Source: Clostridium sp. AT4 (GTDB lineage Bacteria > Bacillota > Clostridia > Lachnospirales > Lachnospiraceae). Taken from it: DNA of 64,000 nucleotides. The stretch covers positions 267,348 through 331,347 of the forward strand of contig NZ_LN999827.1 of NCBI RefSeq assembly GCF_001517625.2, written 5' to 3'. Below, piece after piece: positions 8,878-17,740 of the stretch. The translations under genes were made by a program, and so were the position numbers. Positions within the stretch are counted from its first letter, which is position 1. Each line of letters opens with the position of its first letter. The notes under the pieces were generated by a model, which made no database searches, had not been told where the DNA came from, and saw only the letters and a list, made by a program, of their open reading frames with translations.

Positions 8878-8941
8878 CTTTCATACTGTATATTTTGACA
8901 TTTTTCAGCAAAACACATCTGCATTTTCCATAAAAATACAA

Positions 8942-10153
8942 TTACACCGTGAAAAACCGGTCATGAATGGCCTGTACCGCCTGATCTGCATCCCTACGGT
9001 CTACCAGCACAGAAATTTTGATCTCGCTGGTGGAAATCATATTGATATTGATCCCCGCATCATACAGCGCCTCAAAGAGCTTTGCAGCTACTCCCGGATT
9101 ATTGATCATGCCTGCTCCTACAACAGAAACCTTAGCCACATCGCAGTTCGTCTCCATACGGCTGTAGCGCAGCTCCTCTTTATGCTCCGTCAAAAGCTCT
9201 GCCGTTTTATTCAGATCCTTTTCTGCCACTGTAAAGCAGATATCCTTCCCTTCCTCATGGCCAATGCCCTGGAGAATAATATCCACATTTACATGATTTC
9301 TTGCCAACAGAGAGAACACCTTAAATGAGGTTCCGATCTCATTTGGCACGCCAATAAGGGCAATCCTCGCAATATCCTTATCCTTTGCCACGCTGCTGAT
9401 ATATGAACGCTCCATACGCTTTGCAACTCCCTTCACTTTTGTTCCCGGATGGCCTGTAAAGCTTGACAGAACCTCCATTTTTACATTGTACTTTCTTGCC
9501 AGCTCCACCGAACGGTTATGGAGCACCTGCGCTCCCAGCGTCGCCAGCTCCAGCATCTCATTATACGTCACCTCATCCAGCTTTCTGGCTCCTGCAACCT
9601 TTCTGGGATCTGCCGTGTAAACACCGTCCACATCCGTATAAATCTGGCACAGGTCGGCCCCCAGAACCGCAGCCAGAGCTACCGCAGAGGTATCCGAACC
9701 GCCCCGTCCCAAAGTGGTAATATTCTGGTTCCGGTCGATTCCCTGAAATCCTGTAACAATCACTATTTTCTTCTGATTCAGCTCCGCCTCAATGCGCTCC
9801 GTATCCACCTTTCGGATACGCGCATCTCCCGAAACCGTATTCGTGCTGATGCCGGACTGCCAGCCGGTAAGAGAAATCACCGGATATCCCAAAGCCTCAA
9901 TCGCCATCGCACAGAGCGATACCGAAATCTGCTCTCCTGTAGACAAAAGCATATCCATCTCTCTGGCCGAAGCCTTTGGGTTAATCTCCTCTGCCTTCTG
10001 AATCAGATCATCTGTCGTATCCCCCTGGGCAGACAATACTGCCACCACCTGATTTCCCGCCTTATATGTCTCTGTAATGATCCTTGCAACATTGCGCAGC
10101 CGCTCCGTGTCAGCCACAGAGGTCCCGCCGAATTTCTGTACGATCAAACTCAT
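8942..10153 (-). CDS. lysC: Aspartate kinase
   Basis: 403 residues, the usual length for a monofunctional aspartokinase. It begins with the hallmark VQKFGGTSVADTERL, followed by the amino-acid kinase core (TTLGRGGSDTSAVALAA, IYTDVDGVYTADPR) and two C-terminal ACT domains (from ~residue 265, including IALIGVPNEIGTSFKVFSLL and VSVVGAGMINNPGVAAKLF) that bind feedback amino acids. It catalyses the first step from aspartate to lysine, threonine and methionine. It is monocistronic, with its own promoter and terminator. No lysine riboswitch or T-box is visible in its short leader. Confidence 0.95.
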   Translation of the reverse strand: MSLIVQKFGGTSVADTERLRNVARIITETYKAGNQVVAVLSAQGDTTDDLIQKAEEINPKASAREMDMLLSTGEQISVSLCAMAIEALGYPVISLTGWQSGISTNTVSGDARIRKVDTERIEAELNQKKIVIVTGFQGIDRNQNITTLGRGGSDTSAVALAAVLGADLCQIYTDVDGVYTADPRKVAGARKLDEVTYNEMLELATLGAQVLHNRSVELARKYNVKMEVLSSFTGHPGTKVKGVAKRMERSYISSVAKDKDIARIALIGVPNEIGTSFKVFSLLARNHVNVDIILQGIGHEEGKDICFTVAEKDLNKTAELLTEHKEELRYSRMETNCDVAKVSVVGAGMINNPGVAAKLFEALYDAGININMISTSEIKISVLVDRRDADQAVQAIHDRFFTV

Positions 10154-10234
10154 ATCTGTTTTCCTTCCTTAACCCCAAACCAGGGTAAATATAAAGAGCC
10201 ATGGCCAAACGGCCACCGCCCTAACCTATACCAT

Positions 10235-10262
10235 ATTTTACTCATATGAACCCTTTTGTCAA
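10235..10262 (-). promoter_or_regulatory. Probable sigma-A promoter of lysC
   Basis: On the minus strand, TTGACA (10257-10262), 16 bp, TAAAAT (10235-10240). The ~75-base leader contains a small hairpin (GGTGGCCGTTTGGCCATGG) and the ribosome site AAGGAAGGA. Confidence 0.6.
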
Positions 10263-10274
10263 CTTGTTTCCTCT

Positions 10275-10329
10275 TTGAGTTTCCGCACTTTACACTGTGT
10301 TCTGGTGTCTGCAAAATACAGAAACTCAA
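10275..10329. repeat. Small inverted repeat next to the long palindrome
   Basis: TTGAGTTTC (10275-10283) is complementary to GAAACTCAA (10321-10329), enclosing 37 bases. It has no T run, and its role is unknown. Confidence 0.5.
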
Positions 10330-10359
10330 GTTTTCCTCCCCGGAACACCTCCGCCGGAG

Positions 10360-10596
10360 ATTGCGCCCCCTGTGCCAGCCTTCCCATGCCGGTCTGCCAG
10401 GGCGACTTTGGAGGCCATTTAGAAAGACATAGAGGCTGGAATTTTTCGTTAAGCTCCATATCAAACCTGTCTGAGCACGGCGAGTTTTTGATATGGAGCT
10501 TGCTTTTAGAAAAATTTCAGCCTCTTAGACTTTCTTATGACCGGAAACCGGAGCCATGGAAGACCGGCATGGGAAGGATGGTGTAGGGGGTGCAAT
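10360..10596. repeat. 237-bp imperfect palindrome (long hairpin or MITE-like element)
   Basis: This fills most of the 454-bp gene-free stretch between lysC and the transporter operon. Nested perfect blocks are CCTTCCCATGCCGGTCT (from 10379) with its complement ending at 10577, and AAGCTCCATATCAAA (10451-10465) with its complement at 10487-10501. Between them GAGGCTGGAATTTTTC pairs with GAAAAATTTCAGCCTC (one mismatch), and the outermost ATTGCGCCCCCT pairs with AGGGGGTGCAAT (one G.T). The central loop is 21 bases. Compensating G.T changes suggest the arms diverged while staying pairable. No open frame is credible and no flanking target duplication is obvious. Confidence 0.75.
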
Positions 10597-10607
10597 TCCC
10601 TCTCCCA

Positions 10608-11432
10608 TCACCCCTTGACCGCTCCCATGGTAATACCCTGAGTAAAGTAATTCTGGAACATCAGGAACACCGCAACAATGGGAACCGCCGCCAGAGCCGC
10701 ACCCGCCATGATGACTCCGTAGTTGGTGGAGAACTCCTGCTGGAGTGTCGCCACGCCCAGAGAAATCGTCAGGTTCGTTCTGGAATTTAACATTACTAAC
10801 TGCATGAAATAGTCATTCCATGTATTAATAAAGGTAAAGATCGCAAGCGCTCCCAGACCCGGCTTTACGATCGGCATAACAATGCTTGTAAAGGTACGGA
10901 TTTCACCGCTTCCGTCGATCTTTGCAGCCTCCAAAAGCTCTGTAGGAACATTTTCACTGAACTGCTTCATGAGGAAGATACCAAAGGGCCAGCCGCACAA
11001 AGGAAGGATAACGGCCCATGGAGTATCATGGATCCCCATAAAGGAAACCAGCTTCATCAGCGGCACCAGGATTACCTGCTTTGGAAGGGCCATTGCGAAT
11101 ACAAAAATACTGAACAGCAGCTTATCGCCGTAAAAGCGCTTCTTTGCCAGCACATAACCGGCCATAGAGGCTGCCACACAGACGATGATCAGCGTTACAC
11201 CGGCGATAAAGATACTGTTGATCAGCCACTGGAGCGCCGGGTTCTGAAACAGCTTCTCAAAGTTTTCCAAGGTCGGGTGAAGAGGGAACCATTCCGGAGG
11301 CAGCTTGATCGTAACCTTCTGGGATTTAAAGGCTCCCGTCAAAATCCAGTAGAAGGGGAAAATAAATACCACACTGAGAAGGAGCAGAAGCACCATAGAG
11401 GCGGCATCCAGAATTTTCACTTTATTTTTCAT
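10608..11432 (-). CDS. CUT1 sugar ABC transporter permease (MalG/UgpE type)
   Basis: 274 residues with six predicted membrane helices. The EAA loop that docks the ATPase is seen as ELLEAAKIDGSGEIRTFTSIVMPIVKPG, where the motif EAA...G...P is conserved. It is the last gene of a three-gene operon with a partner permease and a solute-binding lipoprotein; no ATPase is encoded here, so a shared MsmK-type ATPase elsewhere is likely. The link to sialic acid comes only from the neighbouring nan genes. Confidence 0.88.
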   Translation of the reverse strand: MKNKVKILDAASMVLLLLLSVVFIFPFYWILTGAFKSQKVTIKLPPEWFPLHPTLENFEKLFQNPALQWLINSIFIAGVTLIIVCVAASMAGYVLAKKRFYGDKLLFSIFVFAMALPKQVILVPLMKLVSFMGIHDTPWAVILPLCGWPFGIFLMKQFSENVPTELLEAAKIDGSGEIRTFTSIVMPIVKPGLGALAIFTFINTWNDYFMQLVMLNSRTNLTISLGVATLQQEFSTNYGVIMAGAALAAVPIVAVFLMFQNYFTQGITMGAVKG

Positions 11433-11446
11433 CTTCTCATCCCCCT

Positions 11447-12343
11447 TTAATATTCAACGTCGCTGCCCAATGCCTTAAACTGGACAAAGCTGATAAAACC
11501 AATGATCAATGCAAGTATTACGCCCATGGCATTGGCGTAGCCATATTCGAACTTCTTAAATGCTGTCTCATACAGATAGTACATGATAGTAGTCGTTCTG
11601 TAATTGGGTCCGCCGGAAGTAAGCAGCTGGATCAAAGAGAAGCACTGGAAGGAGTTGATGGTAGTGATCACCACGATATACAGTGTGGTGGGCAGAAGGC
11701 TGGGCCATTTGATCTTCCAGAATACCTGAAAATCATTGGCGCCGTCTACCTGAGCTGCTTCTACATAATCCTTGGGAACATTTCCCAGAGAAGCGATATA
11801 GAGAATAATGGGCTGTCCTACGCTGGTAGTGATCAGTATAATCAGAATGGCCCAGAGAGCATATCTTTTATCTCCCGTCCACATAATGTTCTTTTCAATC
11901 AGATCCAGTGATTTTAAGATCCAGTTTAAAATACCGTTTAAAGGGTCGTAGATCCATTTCCAGACAACTGTTACCGCTACAGTACCCGTAACCACAGGCA
12001 GGAAGAACACACATCGGAAGAAGGATCTTGTAAATGGATTCTTCTCGTAAGTCATGGCTGCTACAAAAAGCGCAAACAGTACAGTAATGGGAACGGAGCC
12101 TACTACCAGAAGCAGGGTGTTCACCAGGGATTTCTGCCATACAGGATCTGCAAACATAGTCATGTAATTAGACAGTCCTGTAAAGGTCATTCCCTTCATA
12201 TTATAACGGAAAAAACTGGTAACTACGCCCATTCCCATGGGAACCAGCACAAACAGCACAAAAAACAGCATGGCCGGCAGCAGGAATGCATAGGAAACCA
12301 GCGTTTCCCTCATTCTGATCTTATTGATTTTCCTTGACTTCAT
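11447..12343 (-). CDS. CUT1 sugar ABC transporter permease (MalF/UgpA type)
   Basis: 298 residues with about six membrane helices and the EAA motif YVEAAQVDGANDFQVFWKIKWPSL. It ends 14 bases before the second permease gene and follows the binding-protein gene by 66 bases. It forms the heterodimeric channel with the 10608 product. The family imports oligosaccharides and sialic acids; substrate assignment here rests on context. Confidence 0.88.
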   Translation of the reverse strand: MKSRKINKIRMRETLVSYAFLLPAMLFFVLFVLVPMGMGVVTSFFRYNMKGMTFTGLSNYMTMFADPVWQKSLVNTLLLVVGSVPITVLFALFVAAMTYEKNPFTRSFFRCVFFLPVVTGTVAVTVVWKWIYDPLNGILNWILKSLDLIEKNIMWTGDKRYALWAILIILITTSVGQPIILYIASLGNVPKDYVEAAQVDGANDFQVFWKIKWPSLLPTTLYIVVITTINSFQCFSLIQLLTSGGPNYRTTTIMYYLYETAFKKFEYGYANAMGVILALIIGFISFVQFKALGSDVEY

Positions 12344-12409
12344 GGCAGTTCTCTCCTTCTAAAAATGACTCCCCATACTACAGGCTGTAATATGGGGAGA
12401 ATACCTGTC

Positions 12410-13801
12410 TTATTGTGCGTTTACGATAGACTGGTTTGCCTTTGCTACAAAGTCGTCCAGAGCAGCCTTTGGCTCGGAATCGCCGTTGATCACTGCCTGG
12501 AGCATCGGGAACCAGTAGGTTCTCATCTCTGCAAAGCCCGGAATTGTGTTGTAGTATGGAGAATAGTATTTTGTAAGAGAAGCGTAGAAGGACATATCCT
12601 CATTTCCTTCATACAGATCGCCCATGGACTGGCGAACCGGGAATACGCTGGTCTTTACTACGTTCTTTGGTCCCCACTCTTCATCATTGCAGATGAAATC
12701 AATAAACTTCTTGGATGCCTCTGCTCTTGCCTCGTCTCCGTTGTCAAATACGCAGAAGCCGTTTACAAGATACTCTAATGCAGGTGTTCCGTCCTCAGAT
12801 GGGAATGGAAGTGCGATTGCCTCAATTCCGTTCTCCTTTAATGTCTCTGCTCTCTGGCTTGCAAGTCCTGGAGACCAGAGGGTTGTAAATGCGGTATTTC
12901 CTGCTACAAACTGATCTACGTCCTCACCGCCGTTATATGCGGAGCCGTTTAACATATATCCGTTGTCTACCCACTCTTTGATCTTTGTCATGGCCTTTAC
13001 GCCGCCTTCGTCATTGAGGGTGTATGTAGTAATCTCAGGATCTGTTACAGAACTGTCATACAGGTTTGTAACGAATGCGCGGATACCCTGGTCGCCTCCC
13101 TGTCCGGAGCAGTATACGGTGCCGCCCATAAAGCCTGCTTCAGAAAGCTTTTTCATCATTTCCTCAAACTGCTCTGTGGTCCAGGTGCGGTCGCCTTCCA
13201 GGTTGATGCAGTCCATAGCGCCTGCTTCCTCTAATGCATTCTTGCTCACTGCCATACAGAATGCTGCGCTGCTGATGGGATACATATAATAGCTGTCGCC
13301 GGACTTGCAGGAGTTGATCAGAGCCTCATTGTCTACGTCCTTTACAAATTCCTCTGTGAACATATCGTCCAAAGCTACCAGCTTGCCGTTCTGTGCGTAG
13401 GAAATGATACGTCCGGGAGCATCAAAGAGCACATCGCATACAGTGCCTGCCTCGATGGCTGCCGTGATCTTCTCCGGTCCTGATGTAAAATCGATGGTCT
13501 CCAGCTTCACCTTGATATCCGGGTTCTTTGCCTCAAATGCATCGATGATCTCCTGCTCATAGGTTCCTGCCGGATTGTCACCGTCCTGTGTAAAGGTCGG
13601 GAATGCCCACCATGTGATCTCTGTCATGCCTTCTGCCGTGGCAGTTCCCTCTGCCTTATCAGAAGCAGCTTCGCTTCCCTTTGCTTCCTCGGTCTTAGCA
13701 TCTGCCTTTGTATCTGCTGTCTGCGCACTTCCCCCGCCGCAGCCTGTAAGTACGGATGCCGCCATAGCTGCCGCAAGTCCCAAAGATACTATTTTCTTCA
13801 T
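12410..13801 (-). CDS. Extracellular sugar-binding lipoprotein of the nan-linked ABC transporter
   Basis: 463 residues. The lipoprotein signal ends in VLTGCGGG (Cys ~21), followed by a Lys/Ala/Glu spacer and a family 1 solute-binding fold (EITWWAFPTF..., EIIDAFEAKNPDIKVKLE, CDVLFDAPGRI). It captures the substrate outside the membrane for the two downstream permeases. It is the first gene of the operon, with a strong promoter at 13877-13905 and GGAGGA before the ATG. The closest described role for such a binding protein beside nanA/nanK/nanE is uptake of sialic acid or its anhydro form, as in Ruminococcus gnavus; this is inference. Confidence 0.85.
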   Translation of the reverse strand: MKKIVSLGLAAAMAASVLTGCGGGSAQTADTKADAKTEEAKGSEAASDKAEGTATAEGMTEITWWAFPTFTQDGDNPAGTYEQEIIDAFEAKNPDIKVKLETIDFTSGPEKITAAIEAGTVCDVLFDAPGRIISYAQNGKLVALDDMFTEEFVKDVDNEALINSCKSGDSYYMYPISSAAFCMAVSKNALEEAGAMDCINLEGDRTWTTEQFEEMMKKLSEAGFMGGTVYCSGQGGDQGIRAFVTNLYDSSVTDPEITTYTLNDEGGVKAMTKIKEWVDNGYMLNGSAYNGGEDVDQFVAGNTAFTTLWSPGLASQRAETLKENGIEAIALPFPSEDGTPALEYLVNGFCVFDNGDEARAEASKKFIDFICNDEEWGPKNVVKTSVFPVRQSMGDLYEGNEDMSFYASLTKYYSPYYNTIPGFAEMRTYWFPMLQAVINGDSEPKAALDDFVAKANQSIVNAQ

Positions 13802-13876
13802 ACGAAAGTTCCTCCTTCTTGTTTCTCCCCGTTCCGTCTCTTACCCCCGGCGGAAACATTTTTTATTGTTAAACAC

Positions 13877-13905
13877 ATCATAGCATAGTATTTTCTTTTT
13901 GTCAA
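13877..13905 (-). promoter_or_regulatory. Promoter of the sialic-acid ABC transporter operon
   Basis: On the minus strand, TTGACA (13900-13905), 17 bp, TATGAT (13877-13882). An AT-rich GAAAAAAATTTC box lies just upstream, at 13913-13924. Confidence 0.8.
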
Positions 13906-13969
13906 TTTGCCCGAAAAAAATTTCTTTTCTTTTTTTATTCCGTTTTTTTTCAGCAAAATAAATAAATTA

Positions 13970-14012
13970 AGGAGCTTCGTTTTTGCATTTTTATGCATCT
14001 AACGAAGCTCCT
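13970..14012 (-). terminator. Terminator of nanA
   Basis: A perfect 12-bp inverted repeat (AGGAGCTTCGTT at 13970-13981 with its complement at 14001-14012) plus an inner TGCAT/ATGCA pairing. The minus strand continues into an AT-rich, T-biased stretch. It separates nanA from the transporter operon. Confidence 0.7.
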
Positions 14013-14073
14013 GTCTGATGTACTGTTCTATTTTATACAAATACTGATGCCGCCATCCTTTGGAAACGTCATT

Positions 14074-14997
14074 TTAAATCTCCTGCAGCGCGGCTATGGC
14101 AGCATCGATCATGGTAGCGCACTTCTTTACCTGCTCCATATCCTCAGGGATCAAACCGGGCATGGGTTTTCTCACGCTTCCCAGATCAAGTCCCTCACGA
14201 AGCTTTAAAATCTCCTTCATCACTGCATAAAGATTTCCATGGCAGGCGCACATGGCATAAATAATGGCATCCGCATCATACTGGATCTTTCTCGCCGCCT
14301 CATACTTTCCTTTCCTGCACAGCTCAAATATTTTTAAATACAGCTCAGGCATTACCCCATAAGTACCGCCAATGCCTCCGTCGGCTCCCATGGCCAGGCC
14401 GGATACCAGCTGCTCATCCGGTCCGTTAAATACAACGAAATCCTTTCCGCCCTCCATCTTAAACATCTGGATATCCTGTACGGGCATGGAACTGTTTTTC
14501 ACAGCAGCCACTCTTGGATTTTTGCACATTTCTCTGAACAGAGGCATGGTAAGAGCTACGCCTGCCAGCTGCGGAATGTTGTAAATCACAAAATCCGTAT
14601 TGGGAGCTGCGGCAGAAATGTCATTCCAATACTGAGCAATGGCATGCTCCGGTAAATGGAAATAAATGGGCGGAATAGACGCTACCGCATCCACGCCCAG
14701 GCTCTCTGCATGAGCTGCCAGCTCACAGCTGTCCTCCGTATTGTTGCAGGCCACATGGGCGATAACGGTCATCTTTCCCTTTACGGTTTCCATCACAGCT
14801 TCCAGAACTGCCTTGCGTTCCTCCTTGCTCTGGTAAATACATTCGCCGGAGGAACCGCCCACATAGACGCCCTTTACTCCTTTTTTCAACAGATGCTCTG
14901 CCAGGGCTTTGGTCCGCTCTGTGCTGATGCTTCCATCCTCCTCGTAGCAGGCATAAAATGCCGGAATAATCCCCTGATACTTTGTAATATCTCTCAT
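14074..14997 (-). CDS. nanA: N-acetylneuraminate lyase (DHDPS/NAL family)
   Basis: 307 residues with the TIM-barrel aldolase layout: substrate-carboxylate loop GGSSGE at ~45, catalytic Tyr in YNIPQLAGV, Schiff-base Lys in AVKNSS, and the GADGGIGGTYG loop. The GGSSGE (rather than GGTTGE) signature and YNIP(Q/A)L(A/T)GV favour sialate lyase over dihydrodipicolinate synthase. It splits N-acetylneuraminate into pyruvate and N-acetylmannosamine in the cytoplasm. It has its own promoter and terminator and lies among the nan transporter, kinase and epimerase genes. Confidence 0.88.
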   Translation of the reverse strand: MRDITKYQGIIPAFYACYEEDGSISTERTKALAEHLLKKGVKGVYVGGSSGECIYQSKEERKAVLEAVMETVKGKMTVIAHVACNNTEDSCELAAHAESLGVDAVASIPPIYFHLPEHAIAQYWNDISAAAPNTDFVIYNIPQLAGVALTMPLFREMCKNPRVAAVKNSSMPVQDIQMFKMEGGKDFVVFNGPDEQLVSGLAMGADGGIGGTYGVMPELYLKIFELCRKGKYEAARKIQYDADAIIYAMCACHGNLYAVMKEILKLREGLDLGSVRKPMPGLIPEDMEQVKKCATMIDAAIAALQEI

Positions 14998-15031
14998 AAT
15001 GCTCCACCTTTCTTTCCTACCGGATATCTCC

Positions 15032-15059
15032 AGTATAACACTTTAATTATTTTTTTCAA
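15032..15059 (-). promoter_or_regulatory. Promoter of nanA
   Basis: On the minus strand, TTGAAA (15054-15059), 16 bp, TATACT (15032-15037), overlapping an AT-rich box similar to those at the nanE and transporter promoters. Confidence 0.6.
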
Positions 15060-15094
15060 CAAAAATATAATGGTAAAAATTTTTTCTTTGGTCA

Positions 15095-15123
15095 TTGTGT
15101 TTAAACCGTTCCAATGGTATGAT
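15095..15123 (+). promoter_or_regulatory. Promoter of the SGNH esterase gene
   Basis: TTGTGT (15095-15100), 17 bp, TATGAT (15118-15123), with AGGAGGAA ahead of the ATG at 15151. It is divergent from the nanA promoter. Confidence 0.65.
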
Positions 15124-15150
15124 AGGCGTAAGAAAAGGAGGAAATGCTTT

Positions 15151-15792
15151 ATGAAAAAACATATTGTGTGCTTTGGAGACTCCAATACCCACGGATACTG
15201 CGCAGAAACCGGCGGACGCTTCTCTGAAAAGGAACGGTGGACTTGTCTTTTGCAGGAGCTTTTAGGAACGGAATATCTGGTTCTGGAGGAAGGCCTGTCC
15301 GGAAGAACCTGCTGTTTTCCCGATCCTCTCTATGAAGGGCTTAACGGCCTTGATTCCATCTATTCCTGCCTGATGAGCCACGAGCCTGTAGATCTGTTGG
15401 TCATCATGCTTGGCACCAATGATACCAAGGAACGCTTTGGCGCATCCTCTGCATGTATCGCACTTGGATTAAAACGTCTGATCGAAAAGGCCCGGTCCAT
15501 TTCTGACTGTTGGAGAAACGGCCCCAATATTCTGATCGTAACACCCAAAAATATCGATCCTGAATACGCCGGTTCCAGTGTAGGAAATACAATGGGGCGG
15601 GGCTGTGCAGAAAAATCTGCCGGACTGGGTTCAGAATATGAAAAAATTGCCCTTCTTACAGGGTGCCGCTATTTTGATGCCAACACGGTTGTGACGGAAA
15701 ACAATCACATCGATTTCATGCATCTCACTGCTCAGGGGCATCGGGAACTGGCAGAAGCTTTGGCAAAACAGATTCCCTGTCTGATTCCATAA
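15151..15792 (+). CDS. SGNH/GDSL-type hydrolase, possible sialate O-acetylesterase
   Basis: 213 residues from the ATG preceded by AGGAGGAA; longer in-frame starts have no ribosome site. Block I is CFGDSNTHG (nucleophile Ser ~10), block III is LGTNDTKERFG (Asn), and block V is HIDFMHLTAQGH (Asp and His). There is no signal peptide, so it acts inside the cell. Similar arylesterase-like GDSL proteins deacylate small esters. Being divergent from nanA within a sialic-acid cluster suggests removal of O-acetyl groups from imported sialic acid, but this is contextual. Confidence 0.75.
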   Translation: MKKHIVCFGDSNTHGYCAETGGRFSEKERWTCLLQELLGTEYLVLEEGLSGRTCCFPDPLYEGLNGLDSIYSCLMSHEPVDLLVIMLGTNDTKERFGASSACIALGLKRLIEKARSISDCWRNGPNILIVTPKNIDPEYAGSSVGNTMGRGCAEKSAGLGSEYEKIALLTGCRYFDANTVVTENNHIDFMHLTAQGHRELAEALAKQIPCLIP

Positions 15793-15796
15793 ACAT

Positions 15797-15863
15797 TAAA
15801 ACGCAGTAACGTACCTGTCTCCACAAATATTGTGCGAAAGGCAGATAGGTTGCTGCGTTTTTG
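15797..15863. terminator. Bidirectional terminator between the esterase and rpiR genes
   Basis: The arms AAACGCAGTAAC (left) and the complementary GTTGCTGCGTTTTT (right, from 15850) pair with one bulge. They are flanked by A and T runs between two convergent genes. Confidence 0.75.
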
Positions 15864-15871
15864 TTCATTTA

Positions 15872-16729
15872 CTAGCAGAGCTTTTCCAATACCGACCCTG
15901 ATGTCTTTTCATTGTTCACACTGCACTGTTCAAAGTAACGGCGGTAATATTCCGTATAGATCAGGTCCACCAGAAACAGCTGGCTGATCTCTGCCGAGGT
16001 AGACCCGCCCTGAAGAGGCCCCTCATTGGCTCCGGATAAAAGGGTGACATCCGAATAGGCGCTCAGAGGTGATTTCACAAAACGGGTAATACAAATAATC
16101 TTGGCGCCGGACCGCTTCGCTACCTCTGCCACATGGATGGTATCCTTGGTTGCTCCGGAATAGGAAAAAATAACCGCTGTATCCCGCTCATCCATAGTAG
16201 CCGCAGCCATGGCCTGCATATGGCTGTCCTGTATACAAAATACCTTGTTTTCAATACGCATAAACTTATTCATTGCCTTCATGGCGGTAAGCATACTGGC
16301 TCCTACGCCAAAGAAAAACACTCTTCTGGCCCGGTGGATCAGTGTGATGGCCCGGTCAATATCCTCCTCCTTTATCATGGAAAAAGTTTCATTCAGGGCA
16401 TTGATATTGGTATTTAATACCTTTCTGGCCAGTTCCCCAAAGGAATCCTCCATAGAAATATTGTTCCCTGTAAACTGGTCTACCTGCTCCTGTCCCTTAC
16501 TGATGCTTAAGGACAGCATCATCTTAAATTCCTGGTATCCCTTTAAATCCATAGTCTTGCAGAATCGGAACACACTGGTGTCTCCCACCTCACAGGCCTC
16601 CGCCAGATCTGTAATGGACATAAACAGAACGTCCCTTGGATTTGCCAGAATATAATCTGCCACTTTCTTTTCTGCCTTGGTAAACTGATTATATGCGGAT
16701 TTGATACTCGTTATAAAATCTCCCTGCAT
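15872..16729 (-). CDS. RpiR-family transcriptional regulator (HTH + SIS)
   Basis: 285 residues from the ATG at 16729, nine bases after AGAGGA; the upstream Met codons at 16738 and 16747 are poorly spaced. N-terminal HTH_6 domain: FTKAEKKVADYILANP...SITDLAEACEVGDTSVFRFCKTMDLKGYQEFK. C-terminal SIS sugar-phosphate-binding domain: VFFFGVGASMLTAMKAMNKF...IFSYSGATKDTIHVAEVAKRSGAKIICIT. Regulators of this family (NanR/MurR type) sense phosphosugars such as ManNAc-6-P or GlcNAc-6-P. It follows the nanE and kinase genes in one direction, so it is probably the local regulator. Confidence 0.85.
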   Translation of the reverse strand: MQGDFITSIKSAYNQFTKAEKKVADYILANPRDVLFMSITDLAEACEVGDTSVFRFCKTMDLKGYQEFKMMLSLSISKGQEQVDQFTGNNISMEDSFGELARKVLNTNINALNETFSMIKEEDIDRAITLIHRARRVFFFGVGASMLTAMKAMNKFMRIENKVFCIQDSHMQAMAAATMDERDTAVIFSYSGATKDTIHVAEVAKRSGAKIICITRFVKSPLSAYSDVTLLSGANEGPLQGGSTSAEISQLFLVDLIYTEYYRRYFEQCSVNNEKTSGSVLEKLC

Positions 16730-16824
16730 ACGATCCATTCCTCTCAATCTGTATAATTTCTTCCATTTTATCCAGTTTCTTTTGCCTTGTCCATACTTTT
16801 TCAGGCTTTTATCTGATTTTTCAT

Positions 16825-17730
16825 TTATTGTAACTTTCCGTTTTCTTTTCTTTTTTCCTCTCTCCCCAGCCAGGCAGCTCCCAAAAGACCGGCTCTGTTT
16901 CCCAACTCGGCAGGAAGAATATTCACATCCCTGAAGCTTGGCATAATGCGCTCCATAGTACGCACTCTTACCTGCTCTGTTACATAAGGCTGGGCCATGA
17001 CGCCGCCGCCTAAGATCACACAGGACGGATTAAAAATATGGATCAGCGTCTGCAGTCCGTTTACAATCTCATCGATCCACTCATCCACAGCCGCCTGCAC
17101 CCCCGGCTGGTCGATAGCCGCAAATATCTTCCTCCCGTCTGTAAGCGCTGGATCAATGACCATGGCTCTGGCTGCAAGTGCTGTGGCTGAAGCGTATTTC
17201 TCATAGCAGCCGCTGAAAAACTCTCCCTCTTTCCGATCCTCAGGATGAATCAGAAGACCGCCAAATTCTCCTGCGGAAAAGGCGCAGCCATGGTACACCT
17301 TCTGATCCATCACAATCGCTCCGCCCACACCGGTGCCGTAGGTCAGACAGAGAAAATCCCTCTCTCCCCTTCCTGCGCCGAAGATTCCTTCACCCAGTGC
17401 GGCTGCATTTACATCATTTTCTACGGCTACAGGCACATGAAAACGCTCTCTCAACATGCGGCCGATCTCCATTCCCGTATAACCGGGAATGTTTTCATTG
17501 GCATAGCGTATCATTCCTCTTTGGGAATCTACCTGTCCGGCGGTGCTGATCCCAATGGCATCAAAACCATGATAGCTTTCCAGAATCTTTACAGCCTGTT
17601 CCACTACATGGGCACCTCCAAGCCGGGCATTGGTCGGAGTCTCCCTTACTTCTTTTATTTCGTCCTTTATTCCCGTCCATATCCCTGACTTAATGGCGGT
17701 TCCTCCGATATCCAGTGCTGCTGTCCCCAT
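16825..17730 (-). CDS. nanK: ROK-family sugar kinase, probable N-acetylmannosamine kinase
   Basis: 301 residues. ATP-binding phosphate-1 loop ALDIGGTAIKSGI; catalytic Asp in VENDVNAAALGE; phosphate-2 loop LTYGTGVGGAIVM; and the adenosine motif CVILGGGVMAQP. The ROK zinc signature CxCGxxGCxE is not intact: the region reads FFSGCYEKYASATAL, so fewer metal ligands are present. Located 10 bases after nanE and in the nan cluster, it should phosphorylate ManNAc to ManNAc-6-P. Glucokinase or fructokinase activity is an alternative that context makes less likely. Confidence 0.82.
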   Translation of the reverse strand: MGTAALDIGGTAIKSGIWTGIKDEIKEVRETPTNARLGGAHVVEQAVKILESYHGFDAIGISTAGQVDSQRGMIRYANENIPGYTGMEIGRMLRERFHVPVAVENDVNAAALGEGIFGAGRGERDFLCLTYGTGVGGAIVMDQKVYHGCAFSAGEFGGLLIHPEDRKEGEFFSGCYEKYASATALAARAMVIDPALTDGRKIFAAIDQPGVQAAVDEWIDEIVNGLQTLIHIFNPSCVILGGGVMAQPYVTEQVRVRTMERIMPSFRDVNILPAELGNRAGLLGAAWLGREEKRKENGKLQ

Positions 17731-17740
17731 CGTGCTCCTC

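Noticed and set aside
10154-10359. Lysine riboswitch or T-box ahead of lysC
   Set aside because: The promoter lies only ~85 bases from the start codon and no lysine-box core, specifier loop or TGG-box is visible.
10259-10586. Short frames (66-104 codons) on both strands in the palindrome region
   Set aside because: They follow the inverted-repeat arms, lack ribosome sites and resemble no protein.
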